A stretch of DNA of 64,000 nt from Paraburkholderia elongata (GCF_013177735.1 NZ_WOEZ01000086.1:1-64000); one strand, 5' to 3'; shown: positions 37,976-47,608, numbered from the stretch's first letter. Translations and numbers: made by a program. The notes: generated by a model from the sequence alone, not told the origin.

Positions 37976-38056
37976 TGTGCCGTGACGGCCGCTTCACTGC
38001 GAAGCCGCGTTCTTCCTTCGTGAGCCGTCGTGGCTCGCAGCGGCACTGTAGCGAAT

Positions 38057-38070
38057 GGCACGCGACTTGC
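38057..38070 (+). promoter_or_regulatory. Sigma-54 promoter of quinoprotein alcohol dehydrogenase
   Basis: TGGCACGCGACTTGC at 38056-38070 is a perfect TGGCAC-N5-TTGC match, 86 bases upstream of the ATG. Confidence 0.85.
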
Positions 38071-38155
38071 CTTGAATGGTTCGCAGGCAGTCTGCGATCA
38101 CTAGACGATGGCGCCGCCGCACGGCCTCGCGTCGACAATTCAACAGGAGACAAGG

Positions 38156-39883
38156 ATGAAAGCACGTTTAGCTTCGGCGAAGCGGCCCACGGCGCTTGCA
38201 ATGAGCGTGGCCGCAGCCGTCAGTCTGGTATTCGCCTCGGCCGCATCGGCCGACGACTATCCAGCCGTCACCTATGAGCGTTTGACAGCCGCGCAAAGCG
38301 ATCCCGGCTGGCTCACGTATTACCGCACCTATAACGGCCAGGCGCATTCACCGCTCAAGCAGATCGACACAGCCAACGTCAAGAATCTCAAACAGGTCTG
38401 GAGCTACAAGTTTCCGGCGGATCTGCAGCAGGGTTTCGAAGCCACACCGATCGTCAATGGCCGCTACCTGTTCGTGACCACGCCGAAGGACAACGTCTAT
38501 GCTTTTGATGCTGTAACCGGCAAACAACTCTGGAAGTTCGAACCCAAGCTCGGCGCCGAATCGTTCAAGACTGCGTGTTGCGACGTGATCAACCGCGGTG
38601 TGGCGTTGTATGGCAAGAATGTCTACGTCGCGATGCTGAGCGGCGACGTTGCCGCGCTGGACGCGCAAACCGGTGCGGTTGTCTGGCGCAAGCAGATGTT
38701 CGAGCCGGGTCTGGGTTATGCATTCTCGCTGGCGCCACTCGCGCTCGACGGCGCGCTGGTGGTGGGCAGCGCAGGCGGCGAATACGGCGCGCGTGGTTTT
38801 ATCGCGGCGTTGAATCCCGATGACGGCAACGTGCTGTGGAAGCGTTTCACGATACCGGCGGCCGGCGAGAAGGACGGCGACACATGGCCGAACGGCATGC
38901 AGGATCACGGCGGCGCACCGGCCTGGCTGACAGGCACTTACGATGCCGCATCGAAAACACTTTACTGGGGCGTTGGCAATCCGGGCCCGTGGCTCGCCGA
39001 ACTGCGTCCGGGCGACAACCTGTACTCAGACTCGCTGCTCGCCCTTGATCCGAAAACCGGCAACTTCAAATGGCATTACCAGTACACGAAGCACGACTCG
39101 TGGGATTACGACGGTGTCAATACACCGGTGCTTGCCACGATCAAGTATGAGAACAAGGAATACGACGCCATCATCCACGCGGACCGTAATGGCTTTTTCC
39201 ACGCGATCGACCGTGGCACAGGCAAGCTGATCTACGCGAAGCCCTTTGTGACGGCAAGCTCGGTCACCGGCTATACGGCAGACGGCTCGCCAATTCAGGA
39301 CGCGTCGAAATATCCCAAGGCCGGAACGACGATCGAAACCTGCCCGAGCTTCCTCGGCGGCAAGAACTGGTGGTCGGTCTCGTACGATCCGGACAAACAT
39401 CTCGCGATCGTTCCGGCGTTGCATGCGTGCATGTCGCTGTCAGGCAAGTCGGTGAACTATATGGAGGGGCTGCCATACCTTGGCGAAGGGTTCGAGATCA
39501 AACCGGAACCGGGCAGCAAGGGTTATGGCGAACTTCAGGCTATCGATGTCAACACCGGCAAGAAAGTCTGGAGTCACTGGAGCAAGCTGCCGTGGAATGG
39601 CGGTGTAGCGACCACAGCTGGCGGCCTCGCGTTTAGCGGTTCGCTTGACGGCCACCTATACGCATTCGATGAGGCGACCGGCAAGGTGCTGTGGCAAAGC
39701 CCGAAACTCGCGAGCGGCGTCGTTGCTCAACCGTCGGTATTCGAGGTCAACGGTCAGGAGTACGTTGCCATTCTCGCCGGTTACGGCGGCGCGAACCCGA
39801 TCTGGGGTGGGCCGATGGCGAAAGCGGCGGAGAAGGTCCCACGCGGCGGCACGCTGTACGTGTTTGCGCTCAACCACGGCTGA
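38156..39883 (+). CDS. PQQ-dependent alcohol dehydrogenase, lanthanide-type (ExaA/PedH family)
   Basis: This 575-residue periplasmic quinoprotein oxidises alcohols to aldehydes. It has a signal peptide (VFASAASADDYP), the vicinal cysteines C141-C142 (TACCDV), W-motif propeller repeats (for example DAQTGAVVWRKQM, DVNTGKKVWSHW) and the catalytic segment HDSWDYDGVN. Catalytic Asp is D317 and the residue two places on is D319. In calcium enzymes such as ExaA this is Ser or Ala (WDFSG), while lanthanide enzymes such as PedH and XoxF have Asp, so a rare-earth cofactor is inferred. The ATG at 38156 has AGGAGA upstream. Confidence 0.93.
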   Translation: MKARLASAKRPTALAMSVAAAVSLVFASAASADDYPAVTYERLTAAQSDPGWLTYYRTYNGQAHSPLKQIDTANVKNLKQVWSYKFPADLQQGFEATPIVNGRYLFVTTPKDNVYAFDAVTGKQLWKFEPKLGAESFKTACCDVINRGVALYGKNVYVAMLSGDVAALDAQTGAVVWRKQMFEPGLGYAFSLAPLALDGALVVGSAGGEYGARGFIAALNPDDGNVLWKRFTIPAAGEKDGDTWPNGMQDHGGAPAWLTGTYDAASKTLYWGVGNPGPWLAELRPGDNLYSDSLLALDPKTGNFKWHYQYTKHDSWDYDGVNTPVLATIKYENKEYDAIIHADRNGFFHAIDRGTGKLIYAKPFVTASSVTGYTADGSPIQDASKYPKAGTTIETCPSFLGGKNWWSVSYDPDKHLAIVPALHACMSLSGKSVNYMEGLPYLGEGFEIKPEPGSKGYGELQAIDVNTGKKVWSHWSKLPWNGGVATTAGGLAFSGSLDGHLYAFDEATGKVLWQSPKLASGVVAQPSVFEVNGQEYVAILAGYGGANPIWGGPMAKAAEKVPRGGTLYVFALNHG

Positions 39884-39973
39884 TGTTCACCTGGCTGCCA
39901 CGACAGTTTGGCCAGGCCGACATGGGCACGGCCATCCAGCTGTGGCGGCCTGGTCTTTTCCGGAAGCAAGATC

Positions 39974-41212
39974 ATGAAGACTCGACTTAATTGGTTCGCT
40001 TTTGCCAGTGTTCTGTTAGCCACCGGCACCCTCACACCGGGACTCGCTAGCGCGGGTGCAGGCGTGCACGTTTGCACGTTTCCCGGCAGTCCATCGATCG
40101 CGCTCGACGAGGCGGTCGCGCGCGAAGCGCTTCGCACCGCGGGGATTGCGCTGTCGCTTGCCCCCGGAGGATTCGACGGTAGTGACGACGACGGTGTTTC
40201 GCTGAAGGAACTCAACAAGGCGCTTGCGCGAAAATGCGACGTGATCGCCGGCTTTCCGCGTTCGACAGTCGCTGATGGCTCGGGCAGCAAGCTGACCTTC
40301 TCGCGCGGGTATCTGCACTCTGGCTACGTCAGCGTCACCACGCGCGAATCGTCCGCGCCGGCCGGCGGCGCGGAAGTCGTTGCGGCAACCTATGCGAGCC
40401 CTGCGCAGTTGATCGCTGTCCAGCAACCCAACGTTAGGCTCGACCTGGAGAACACGGCGGCACTCACGGTCGACGCCGTGGCGAGCGGGCATGCACAACG
40501 CGCGATCGTCTGGTACCCGGCGGTCGTGGCTTATGCGATCACGCACCCCGAGCAGCACTTCCGGATTGTGGGTGCTGCCTCGCCATATGCCGACTGGCAA
40601 CTGGTGTTCGCGTTCGGGAAGAACGGCGCGGCGTTGCAGCCGCGCATCGACGCCGCGCTGCAGAAGATGGCGTCCAATGGCCGGCTGGCGGCCTTGACCC
40701 GCAAATGGATGCTCCCCGAGACGGCTCAGGCCGCCAGCTCATCCGTGGCTACGTTTGCCTATCGCGACGGCCCCGGCCGCAACAATGCGGCGTGGCACAT
40801 GACGTTGGCGGCCGATCACGGGTCGCAGCAGGGGCGCTTCATCAAGGTCGATGCGAGCGCGGCAGCCGACGCCCCCGGCTTCGACCGCGCGCAGGTGGCG
40901 CACGGTAAGACCCTGTACTCGAGTGCGTGCGCGAAATGCCACGGTCCCGGCCTGCAAGGATTGAATGCGCCCGCGTTACGCGGTCCGGCCTTTGCGCCGG
41001 CGGCAAACGCGAAGCTGACCATCGGCGGGGTGTACGGATACATGACGAACAATATGCCGGCTGACCGCCCCGGCAAGATGAAACCGCAGGACTATGCTGA
41101 CATCATGGCATTCCTGCTCTATTCGAATGGCTATAGCGCCGGCTCCACCAAGCTGACGGACGACAACGCCAAGGCGTCGAAGACGCCGCTCAACGCGGGC
41201 ACTTCACAATAG
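39974..41212 (+). CDS. Solute-binding domain fused to a cytochrome c
   Basis: The 412-residue exported protein has a signal peptide (ending LASAGAGVHV), a periplasmic-binding-protein-like domain (about 25-265; LRTAGIALSLAPGGF, KCDVIAGFPRSTV, LTFSRGYLHSGYVSVTT) similar in layout to MxaJ/XoxJ, then a class I cytochrome c (about 300-395) with heme motif CAKCH and axial Met candidates in MTNNMP and PGKMKPQDYAD. Such domains are usually separate XoxJ and XoxG proteins. It starts 91 bases after the quinoprotein gene and is presumably its electron acceptor. The ATG at 39974 is preferred as it starts the signal peptide. Confidence 0.85.
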   Translation: MKTRLNWFAFASVLLATGTLTPGLASAGAGVHVCTFPGSPSIALDEAVAREALRTAGIALSLAPGGFDGSDDDGVSLKELNKALARKCDVIAGFPRSTVADGSGSKLTFSRGYLHSGYVSVTTRESSAPAGGAEVVAATYASPAQLIAVQQPNVRLDLENTAALTVDAVASGHAQRAIVWYPAVVAYAITHPEQHFRIVGAASPYADWQLVFAFGKNGAALQPRIDAALQKMASNGRLAALTRKWMLPETAQAASSSVATFAYRDGPGRNNAAWHMTLAADHGSQQGRFIKVDASAAADAPGFDRAQVAHGKTLYSSACAKCHGPGLQGLNAPALRGPAFAPAANAKLTIGGVYGYMTNNMPADRPGKMKPQDYADIMAFLLYSNGYSAGSTKLTDDNAKASKTPLNAGTSQ

Positions 41213-41253
41213 TCTCGATCGCTTCAACAGCCTTGATTGGCGCCATAAAAAAA

Positions 41254-41289
41254 CCCGGCGATTCTCCGTCATTCACGGGGATCGCCGGG
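41254..41289. terminator. Bidirectional terminator between cytochrome fusion and pqqE
   Basis: CCCGGCGAT (41254-41262) pairs with ATCGCCGGG (41281-41289). On the minus strand it is followed by TTTTTTT, on the plus strand by CTTTCTC. It ends both the convergent cytochrome-fusion and pqq operon transcripts. Confidence 0.85.
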
Positions 41290-41318
41290 CTTTCTCGAAG
41301 CCGCAGCTTCATCCAGAA

Positions 41319-42455
41319 TCATCCCAAACGCAACGAGTTATCCCTGCTGCGGAAAATCAGCGGCTGCACCGGGTCGTCACGTGCCGGCCGCCGCGCGAGC
41401 GTCACCACCTGCTCGATTTGCCCGTGATGCGCCGACTTTGCACACACCGGGTCGGCGGCTGCGGCGTCTCCAGTCAACAGATACGCCTGGCAGCGGCAGC
41501 CTCCGTGATCGGTCTCGCGCTCGTCGCAGCTCCGGCACGGCTCGCGCATCCAGCCATCACCACGAAACGCATTGAACGCGTGACTGCCGTACCAGATTTC
41601 CGCCAGTGAAGCGTCCTGCACGCGGGGCAGGTCCAGACCCGGTAACGAGCGTGCCGCGTGGCATGGCAGTGCAGTGCCGTCCGGCGCGATGCCGAGAAAC
41701 ACTGAACCCCATCCGTTCATGCAGGCCTTGGGCCGTACCTCGAAATAATCAGGGACCACGAACAGGATCCGGCAGCGATCGCCGACGCGTTCGCGGTACC
41801 AATTAACTGTCGCCTCGGCCTCCTTCAACTGTTCGCTGGTCGGCATCAACTGCTCACGGTTAAGCATCGCCCAACCGTAGTACTGCGTGTTCGCCAGTTC
41901 GAGGTAGTCGGCGCCCATCTCGAGCGCGATGTCGATAATCTGCCCGACGTGCGGCAGGTTATAGCGATGCAGCACGCAATTGAGCACCATCGGGTAGCCA
42001 TGCGCCTTGATCAGGCGCGCGACACGCTGTTTCAGTTCGAAGGTCTTCGTGCTGGAGAGGAAATCGTTCAGTTCACGCGTCGAGTCCTGAAACGAGAGCT
42101 GGATATGATCGAGACCGGCTTCTTTTAGACAAGCGATGCGCTGCTCGTTCAGTCCGACACCCGAGGTAATCAGATTCGTATAGAAACCGAGTCCACGGGC
42201 ATGCGCGACCAGCGTTTCGAGATCGTCACGCACCAGCGGTTCACCGCCCGAGAAGCCAATCTGCGCGGCGCCCATGCCGCGCGCCTGCGTGATCACGTCG
42301 CGCCAGGTGTCGGTATCGAGCTCCGCGCCGTGACTGGCGAAGTCGACGGGGTTGTAGCAGAACGCGCAGTGCAGCGGGCAGCGATACGTGAGCTCCGCCA
42401 GCAGCCACAGAGGCGGGGACGGGCGCGCGCCCGGAGTGTCGGTCGTCGTGGTCAT
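41319..42455 (-). CDS. pqqE: PqqA peptide cyclase (radical SAM)
   Basis: The 378-residue radical-SAM protein links Glu and Tyr in PqqA. The CX3CX2C cluster is in [16 protein letters not shown], followed by [22 protein letters not shown]-type cysteines are in [38 protein letters not shown] and [11 protein letters not shown]. The ATG at 42455 follows the pqqD stop by 1 base. It is the last gene of the pqqABCDE operon. Confidence 0.95.
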   Translation of the reverse strand: MTTTTDTPGARPSPPLWLLAELTYRCPLHCAFCYNPVDFASHGAELDTDTWRDVITQARGMGAAQIGFSGGEPLVRDDLETLVAHARGLGFYTNLITSGVGLNEQRIACLKEAGLDHIQLSFQDSTRELNDFLSSTKTFELKQRVARLIKAHGYPMVLNCVLHRYNLPHVGQIIDIALEMGADYLELANTQYYGWAMLNREQLMPTSEQLKEAEATVNWYRERVGDRCRILFVVPDYFEVRPKACMNGWGSVFLGIAPDGTALPCHAARSLPGLDLPRVQDASLAEIWYGSHAFNAFRGDGWMREPCRSCDERETDHGGCRCQAYLLTGDAAAADPVCAKSAHHGQIEQVVTLARRPARDDPVQPLIFRSRDNSLRLG

Positions 42456-42456
42456 A

Positions 42457-42738
42457 TCAATCCAGCCAGCCGCGTTGCCGCGCATGATCGATGAAGCGGT
42501 ACACATCGGCGGCAAGATCCGACACACTGAACAGGTCTTCCAGTTCGTCGATGATGTCGTCCAGCTCGCGGGTTCCGTCGCAGCGCGCGAGAATTTCGCC
42601 TGCACTCGGATTTAGCTTGACCATGCCCTCTGGATAAAGCAATACGTAGGCATCCTGTGCGTCTTCCCACTGCAGGCGAAACATCGCGCGCAGATGTGGC
42701 CGCAGGCTGGCGTAGTGGTCGGGGTGCGGGGCGTTCAT
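42457..42738 (-). CDS. pqqD: PQQ biosynthesis chaperone
   Basis: The 93-residue PqqD binds PqqA and presents it to PqqE. It shows the family core [40 protein letters not shown] and a C-terminal helical region ending HARQRGWLD. It overlaps pqqC by ATGA. Confidence 0.93.
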   Translation of the reverse strand: MNAPHPDHYASLRPHLRAMFRLQWEDAQDAYVLLYPEGMVKLNPSAGEILARCDGTRELDDIIDELEDLFSVSDLAADVYRFIDHARQRGWLD

Positions 42739-43454
42739 GCAGGGTACGCCTTTTCGATGGCGTCGAGCATCGACCAGAGAATGTCTAGCTTGAAGCGCAG
42801 GATGTTGAGGGCACGCTGTTGGGCGTCCGGGGTCTTGAAGTGACTGAGCGTGACGGCGAGCCCGTGCTCGACATCGCGCTGGGCAAGCGGAATGCGGCTG
42901 CGAAAGTACTGCAATCCATGCGCGTTGATCCATGGATACAGGTCGGGCCATCCGGCCAAACGGTCGCGATGAATCTGCGGCGCGAACATCTCGGTGAGCG
43001 AAGAGCAGACTGCCTCCTGCCACGGCGCCCGGCGCGCGAAATTGACATAGGAGTCGACCGCGAAACGCACACCGGGCAGCACGTGCTCGAGCGACCACAA
43101 TGCTTTGCGGTCAATGCCAACTGCATCGGCGAGATGCGCCCATGCTTCAATGCCACCGGGGTTGTCGCCGTAGCCGTCGTGGTCATGCAGCCGCTGGATC
43201 CACAAGCGGCGCGTCTGCCGATCCTCGCAATTGGATATGACCGCGGCATCTTTCAGTGGGATGTTGATCTGGTAATAGAAGCGGTTGGCGACCCAGCCGC
43301 GAATCTGCTGCGGCGAGCACCGGCCACTATTCATCCGCACATTGAACGGGTGATGAATATGATAATGAGCGCCGAGCGCGCGCAGGCGCGCTTCGAATTC
43401 GGCTGGCGACCAGGGGGCGGCGTGAGTAACGGCGGTGGGCAGGGGGGCGTTCAT
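42735..43454 (-). CDS. pqqC: PQQ synthase
   Basis: The 239-residue cofactor-free oxidase carries out the last eight-electron oxidation to PQQ. Signatures are [46 protein letters not shown] and [20 protein letters not shown]. The ATG at 43454 follows the pqqB stop by 2 bases and the gene overlaps pqqD. Confidence 0.95.
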   Translation of the reverse strand: MNAPLPTAVTHAAPWSPAEFEARLRALGAHYHIHHPFNVRMNSGRCSPQQIRGWVANRFYYQINIPLKDAAVISNCEDRQTRRLWIQRLHDHDGYGDNPGGIEAWAHLADAVGIDRKALWSLEHVLPGVRFAVDSYVNFARRAPWQEAVCSSLTEMFAPQIHRDRLAGWPDLYPWINAHGLQYFRSRIPLAQRDVEHGLAVTLSHFKTPDAQQRALNILRFKLDILWSMLDAIEKAYPA

Positions 43455-43456
43455 GG

Positions 43457-44380
43457 CTATACCTGGAATTGCATCCCGTCGCGTGCCACTTCGATACCGC
43501 ATGCGCGTATCACGGCGTGTTCGGCGGAGTGCGGGTCAAGAATCGGATTGGTGTTGTTGATGTGAATCAGCACCTTGCGTGTCGCATTAGGCAGCGCATC
43601 GAGCAGTTGAACCATCCCTGGCAGGCCACGGTGGCCACACTGCGCAAGGTGGCCCATATCGGCCGCCAGGTGGGTCGACAGGCCAAGGTCGATCATCTCC
43701 GTGGCGGACCAGAACGTGCCGTCAACCAGAACGAGTCGCGCAGAGCGCATCGCGTCGAGCACAGGTTCCGGTGCGCTCGCGAGACCCGGCGCGTAGAAGA
43801 CGCGTGCGCCGGTGGCAAGGTCTTCGATCAGCAATGCGATGTTGTCTCCGGGTGCGGCTTCCATGCGACGGGGAGAATAGGGCGGCGCCTTGCTTTCAAT
43901 CGGCAATGCGGTGAAGCGGATGCCTTCCGCAGGGGCGACCGTGAACGGTTGATCGAGCGTGATCTCGTGACGCTCGACACCACAGTAGTGTTCGAGCAGC
44001 GGAACGAGCGGTAACCCGGTGGAGAGATCGTCGAACACCGGAGCGCACGCATACAACGGCAGGGGCGCGGTGCGTTCGCGCAGCATCAGCAGACCGGTGA
44101 CGTGATCGATCTGTGCATCGATCAGGACCACGGCGGCGATGGCGCTATCGCGGATCGAGCGGCCGGGTTGCAGTTCTGGATTCGCGCGCAATTGGGCGAG
44201 CAGGTCCGGCGAGGCGTTGATCAGAATCCAGTCTATGCCGTTCTCGCTCACTGCAATCGACGACTGGGTACGTGGCAACACGTCGCCGATCTGGTAACGG
44301 GCCCGGTTGCAGTTCGCACAGTTGCAGTTCCATTGCGGCAGTCCGCCGCCTGCACCTGAACCAAGAATCTTGATCTTCAT
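43457..44380 (-). CDS. pqqB: PQQ biosynthesis protein B (metallo-beta-lactamase fold)
   Basis: The 307-residue protein is a PqqB hydroxylase of the metallo-beta-lactamase fold. It starts [20 protein letters not shown] with the structural zinc cysteines [10 protein letters not shown], and contains [32 protein letters not shown] and a final [13 protein letters not shown]. The ATG at 44380 gives the standard start; upstream in-frame starts add non-homologous residues. Confidence 0.94.
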   Translation of the reverse strand: MKIKILGSGAGGGLPQWNCNCANCNRARYQIGDVLPRTQSSIAVSENGIDWILINASPDLLAQLRANPELQPGRSIRDSAIAAVVLIDAQIDHVTGLLMLRERTAPLPLYACAPVFDDLSTGLPLVPLLEHYCGVERHEITLDQPFTVAPAEGIRFTALPIESKAPPYSPRRMEAAPGDNIALLIEDLATGARVFYAPGLASAPEPVLDAMRSARLVLVDGTFWSATEMIDLGLSTHLAADMGHLAQCGHRGLPGMVQLLDALPNATRKVLIHINNTNPILDPHSAEHAVIRACGIEVARDGMQFQV

Positions 44381-44449
44381 GAGCCATGCTCCGGGCGCCG
44401 TCACGCACGCTCACTCACTGCGAGAGGCGTGCGGCGCTTCATGGTTGCT

Positions 44450-44524
44450 TCAGCGATTGGCGATGTACATCGTGATTTCAAAACCGAAACGCAGATCGGA
44501 ATAAGCGGGGGTAGTCCATTGCAT
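44450..44524 (-). CDS. pqqA: PQQ precursor peptide
   Basis: A 24-codon gene gives MQWTTPAYSDLRFGFEITMY then IANR. The Glu and Tyr that become the PQQ skeleton are in FEITMY with the required E-x3-Y spacing. AAGGAG lies just upstream. It begins the pqqABCDE operon, and a sigma-54 promoter lies about 68-83 bases upstream. No pqqF protease is in the window. Confidence 0.95.
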   Translation of the reverse strand: MQWTTPAYSDLRFGFEITMYIANR

Positions 44525-44591
44525 GGCTGTCTCCTTAGATACGACATGTGATTGAGGAACCGCATTGAGTAAGCGGTCGTATCGATCGAAC

Positions 44592-44605
44592 GCAAAGTCT
44601 GTGCC
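44592..44605 (-). promoter_or_regulatory. Sigma-54 promoter of pqqABCDE
   Basis: The minus strand reads CCGGCACAGACTTTGC, with GG and GC separated by 10 bases, about 70 bases upstream of pqqA. Confidence 0.75.
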
Positions 44606-44758
44606 GGGCGTATAAATCCGTGCTTCCCAGCCACGCCGATCGCGACGCATGTTTTGCATCCCGAACGGATGTGTTATTTGGAATGGATGCAGGGCTTGTT
44701 GCGCAAAATCTAACCATCTGCGACCGGTGAAAACTGCAACGCACTGTTCAATTCGAGT

Positions 44759-44768
44759 ACACCGTTGT
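44759..44768 (+). promoter_or_regulatory. Shared 10-mer, candidate activator site (pqqA)
   Basis: ACACCGTTGT, continuing TGCAAATTG, lies about 155 bases upstream of the pqqA sigma-54 promoter, a normal distance for an upstream activator site. Confidence 0.5.
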
Positions 44769-44779
44769 TGCAAATTGGA

Positions 44780-44798
44780 GCACTTGTGACACAAGTGC
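44780..44798. repeat. 19-bp palindrome next to the activator stop codon
   Basis: GCACTTGTG-A-CACAAGTGC is a perfect inverted repeat 1 base from the stop codon of the sigma-54 activator. It may be a second operator for pqqA or a weak terminator for the activator. The core TGTGACAC also occurs (as GTGTCACA) at the receptor promoter. Confidence 0.55.
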
Positions 44799-44799
44799 G

Positions 44800-46773
44800 T
44801 CAGGGGGCGTCGTCGGCGTCGCCCACACCTTGCGCCGGTAGCTTGCGATAGATCGTATTGCGCGAGACACCAAGCGCACGGGCGGCGGCCGACACGTTGC
44901 CGCCATGCTGCGCGACGGCCTTGGCGATAGCGTTGGCGGCGACGTCTTCCAGCCGCCCGCTTGATAGCGGTACGGTTTCCGTGGTGCCCGCAGGCGCGGC
45001 GGCAGCGCTGCGCACGTCGTCGAAGAAGTCGTCAGGCAAATGCTCGCGCCGGAGCTGGCCGTCCTCATCGACCATTGCGGCGGCGGTCCGTAGAAGATTG
45101 CCGAGCTGGCGAAAATTGCCGGGCCACGCGCATTGCTCGAACAGCGCCATCACCTCGTCGGCGACACTCAGTCGCTGCCCATCAGCGCTTTCGGATGATG
45201 CGGATTGCAGCATCTTCTGGATCACGGCGGACAGATCCGTGCGCTCGCGCAGCGGCGGCAATTTGACCACCAGTCCGTTCAGGCGGTAATACAGGTCTTC
45301 GCGAAACCGGTTCTGCACGATCATGTCACGCAGGTCGCGGTGAGTTGCACAAATGATGGCGATATCGACCGGTATCGACTTCGAGGAGCCAAGCGGATTG
45401 ACGAGGCGCTCCTGCAACACGCGCAGCAACCGCACTTGCAGCGGATAGGGCATGTCGCCGATCTCGTCGAGAAAGAGCGTGCCGCCGTTGGCCTGCAGCA
45501 ATTTGCCGACGGCTCCTTTGCGTCGCGCACCGGTGAAGGCGCCTTCTTCATAGCCGAACAACTCGGATTCGATCAGCGTTTCCGGTATCGACGCGCAGTT
45601 GACCGCAACGAACGCACCCGAGCGGCGCGGCGAGTCGTTGTGGATCGCCTGGGCAAGGAGTTCCTTGCCGGTACCGGTCTCACCGGTGATCAGGATCGGT
45701 ATGTCCTTGCCGATTACCTTGCGGACTTTGGCGATGACCGCCGCGATCTGCGGGTCGCCGGTGTCCAGATAGCTGAGTCTCGATAGCGCGCTCGCGGCTG
45801 GGGGTGGTGACGCCATGCGTTGCGCGGGTCGTGACTCCCGGTGCTCCTCCGGCGGCCAGGCATCATCCGCGCGCGTGGCACGCCGGAATTCGACGTGTGC
45901 GCATACCACCGCGCCGTTGCTCAGGTTCAGCGACAGATGCCGGTCCCGGCTGACGCGAAGACGGTCGATCAGCTGCGCGCTGGTGAGGCCGAATAGCGAG
46001 GACAGCGTATGCGCGCGCAAGCCGGTGAGCGGCAATCCCAGTTGGAATTGCGCACTACGATTGGCTGACAGGAAGCGGCCATCGCAGGTGAACGCGACGA
46101 TGCCTTCCATCAAGGTGCCGAGAAATTCGGGCCGGCCGTGAAAGGCAATTTGCAACGTCTCGCGAAAGGTATTGGTAAACAGATGATTCTCGATCATCTG
46201 TACGGACATCTTTGCCAGCGCCATGGTGTGCTGGTGATAGCTACGATGATCGCCGGTGACGTCGAGCACGCCAATCAGATCGCCGTACGGATCGAGGATC
46301 GGTACGCTGGAGCAGGTGAGAAAGCGATTGGCAGCCAGATAGTGTTGTTCGCCATGCACGACCGTCGGACAGCGCTCGGCGAGCGCCGTGCCGATTGCGT
46401 TGGTGCCTTGCCGTTCTTCCGCCCAGTTCGCGCCCGGACGCAGCGCGACTTTCTCGGCCCGCCGGAGAAAATCATCGTCGCCGATCGAGTGAAGAATCAG
46501 CCCTTCGGCGTCGGTCAGCACGATCATGCTTTGCGTGTTGACGATCTGCTCGTGCAGCGTTTCCATCACAGGCGTGGCATGCGCGCACAGGACGCGGCTT
46601 TGCTCGAGTTTCAATGTGAGCTCGGCCGCCGGCAGCACGTCATAATCCGGCCGCATCGCGGCGCTCAAGCCGAACGTTTCGGAGCGTTCGTGGGATTTCT
46701 GAATCGACGGCGTGAGCCAGCCGGCCTCACGAGCCGCCATTGGCGTTACGGCGTGACCGACATCATCGCGCAT
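44800..46773 (-). CDS. AcoR-type sigma-54-dependent activator
   Basis: The 657-residue enhancer-binding protein has an N-terminal GAF sensory domain (about 70-210; [20 protein letters not shown]), a central AAA+ domain with Walker [15 protein letters not shown] in [10 protein letters not shown], Walker [13 protein letters not shown] and the second region of homology, and a C-terminal Fis-type helix-turn-helix ([20 protein letters not shown]). GGAGGAGAC lies before ATG 46773. It is adjacent to pqqA, whose promoter is sigma-54-type, and is the obvious activator of the PQQ island, perhaps sensing an alcohol or aldehyde. Confidence 0.93.
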   Translation of the reverse strand: MRDDVGHAVTPMAAREAGWLTPSIQKSHERSETFGLSAAMRPDYDVLPAAELTLKLEQSRVLCAHATPVMETLHEQIVNTQSMIVLTDAEGLILHSIGDDDFLRRAEKVALRPGANWAEERQGTNAIGTALAERCPTVVHGEQHYLAANRFLTCSSVPILDPYGDLIGVLDVTGDHRSYHQHTMALAKMSVQMIENHLFTNTFRETLQIAFHGRPEFLGTLMEGIVAFTCDGRFLSANRSAQFQLGLPLTGLRAHTLSSLFGLTSAQLIDRLRVSRDRHLSLNLSNGAVVCAHVEFRRATRADDAWPPEEHRESRPAQRMASPPPAASALSRLSYLDTGDPQIAAVIAKVRKVIGKDIPILITGETGTGKELLAQAIHNDSPRRSGAFVAVNCASIPETLIESELFGYEEGAFTGARRKGAVGKLLQANGGTLFLDEIGDMPYPLQVRLLRVLQERLVNPLGSSKSIPVDIAIICATHRDLRDMIVQNRFREDLYYRLNGLVVKLPPLRERTDLSAVIQKMLQSASSESADGQRLSVADEVMALFEQCAWPGNFRQLGNLLRTAAAMVDEDGQLRREHLPDDFFDDVRSAAAAPAGTTETVPLSSGRLEDVAANAIAKAVAQHGGNVSAAARALGVSRNTIYRKLPAQGVGDADDAP

Positions 46774-46987
46774 TGTCTCCTCCTGCTGGTCAGCCCCGGT
46801 CGCTTCGCCGGGGTCGTGCTGGTACAACAATAAGCAAGTCCTGCGCCACGTTGGCGGTAATCGCGCGCCGGCAGAGCGTCATCGCCTTTGTGGTTGCGCC
46901 GTGGCGGGGCGGTCGATCTACCCGGTTAGCCGCAGCCGCTCAGGCGATGCGAGATTACGCATATTCATCCCGATACGCCAAAGTGGC

Positions 46988-47001
46988 TTGATTTGCATCA
47001 A
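46988..47001. promoter_or_regulatory. Perfect FNR-type box
   Basis: TTGATTTGCATCAA matches all fixed positions. It lies about 220 bases upstream of the HPF-like gene and about 215 bases before the AcoR-type gene on the other strand. Confidence 0.7.
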
Positions 47002-47077
47002 TGCTAGTGAAATGCGCTGCCGCTTCCGCGAAACGTCGGGTTCGCGGCCAGGTACGCCAGCGACAGCGTGTACACCA

Positions 47078-47091
47078 TTGATTCAAATCAA
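47078..47091. promoter_or_regulatory. Perfect FNR-type box upstream of HPF-like gene
   Basis: TTGATTCAAATCAA is a perfect match and itself a full palindrome apart from the centre. It lies about 135 bases upstream of the HPF-like start. Confidence 0.75.
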
Positions 47092-47220
47092 TTCACGTGC
47101 GAGGAAAGCGCAGATGATGAATTTGTGACTGCCGTCAACCTAGGTGGGGCGCGTCTTCGCGTGGTTCCCGACGAGGTCGGAGTCGTCGCTTGACGCCCGG
47201 CATTCCTGCGGAGGTGATCG

Positions 47221-47547
47221 ATGGGAGTCGGCATGCAGATTACGTATCTCGGTTTTGCTGGATCTGCGCGCATCGAAGCCGAGGCTGGCGCGCAGTTAGT
47301 GCGCCTCGAACGGTTCAGGGAATACCTTTCCGGCTGCCACCTGGCCGTCGAGGCGATACGCAACGGTCCGTTCCATGGCAAGCCGGCTGGTCTTCTCTAT
47401 GACGCGCGTCTCGATCTGATTACCCGCACAAATGACCTGATTGCGGTTGAGCACTGCCTCAATGAGGACCCGGGCATAGCGCTCCGCGCGGCATTCGACG
47501 CGGCAGAGCGGCGACTCGAACAAACGTTGCGCCGACAGCGCAGTTGA
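47221..47547 (+). CDS. HPF/RaiA-like ribosome-associated protein
   Basis: This 108-residue protein fits the beta-alpha-beta3-alpha order of hibernation-promoting factors: MQITYLGF, helix ARIEAEAGAQLVRLERFREY, strands CHLAVEAI, YDARLDLIT and DLIAVEHC, then helix ALRAAFDAAERRLEQTLRRQ. The ribosome site GGAGGTGATC is nearly ideal for ATG 47221; ATG 47233 would also give the family start. Two FNR-type boxes upstream suggest ribosome protection at low oxygen. The family call is from fold pattern rather than strong sequence identity. Confidence 0.65.
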   Translation: MGVGMQITYLGFAGSARIEAEAGAQLVRLERFREYLSGCHLAVEAIRNGPFHGKPAGLLYDARLDLITRTNDLIAVEHCLNEDPGIALRAAFDAAERRLEQTLRRQRS

Positions 47548-47608
47548 TCCGCCATGAGGAGCGAATTCGTAATCGACTTACCAGAGAGGGTGGTCATGGA
47601 CAAAGATA

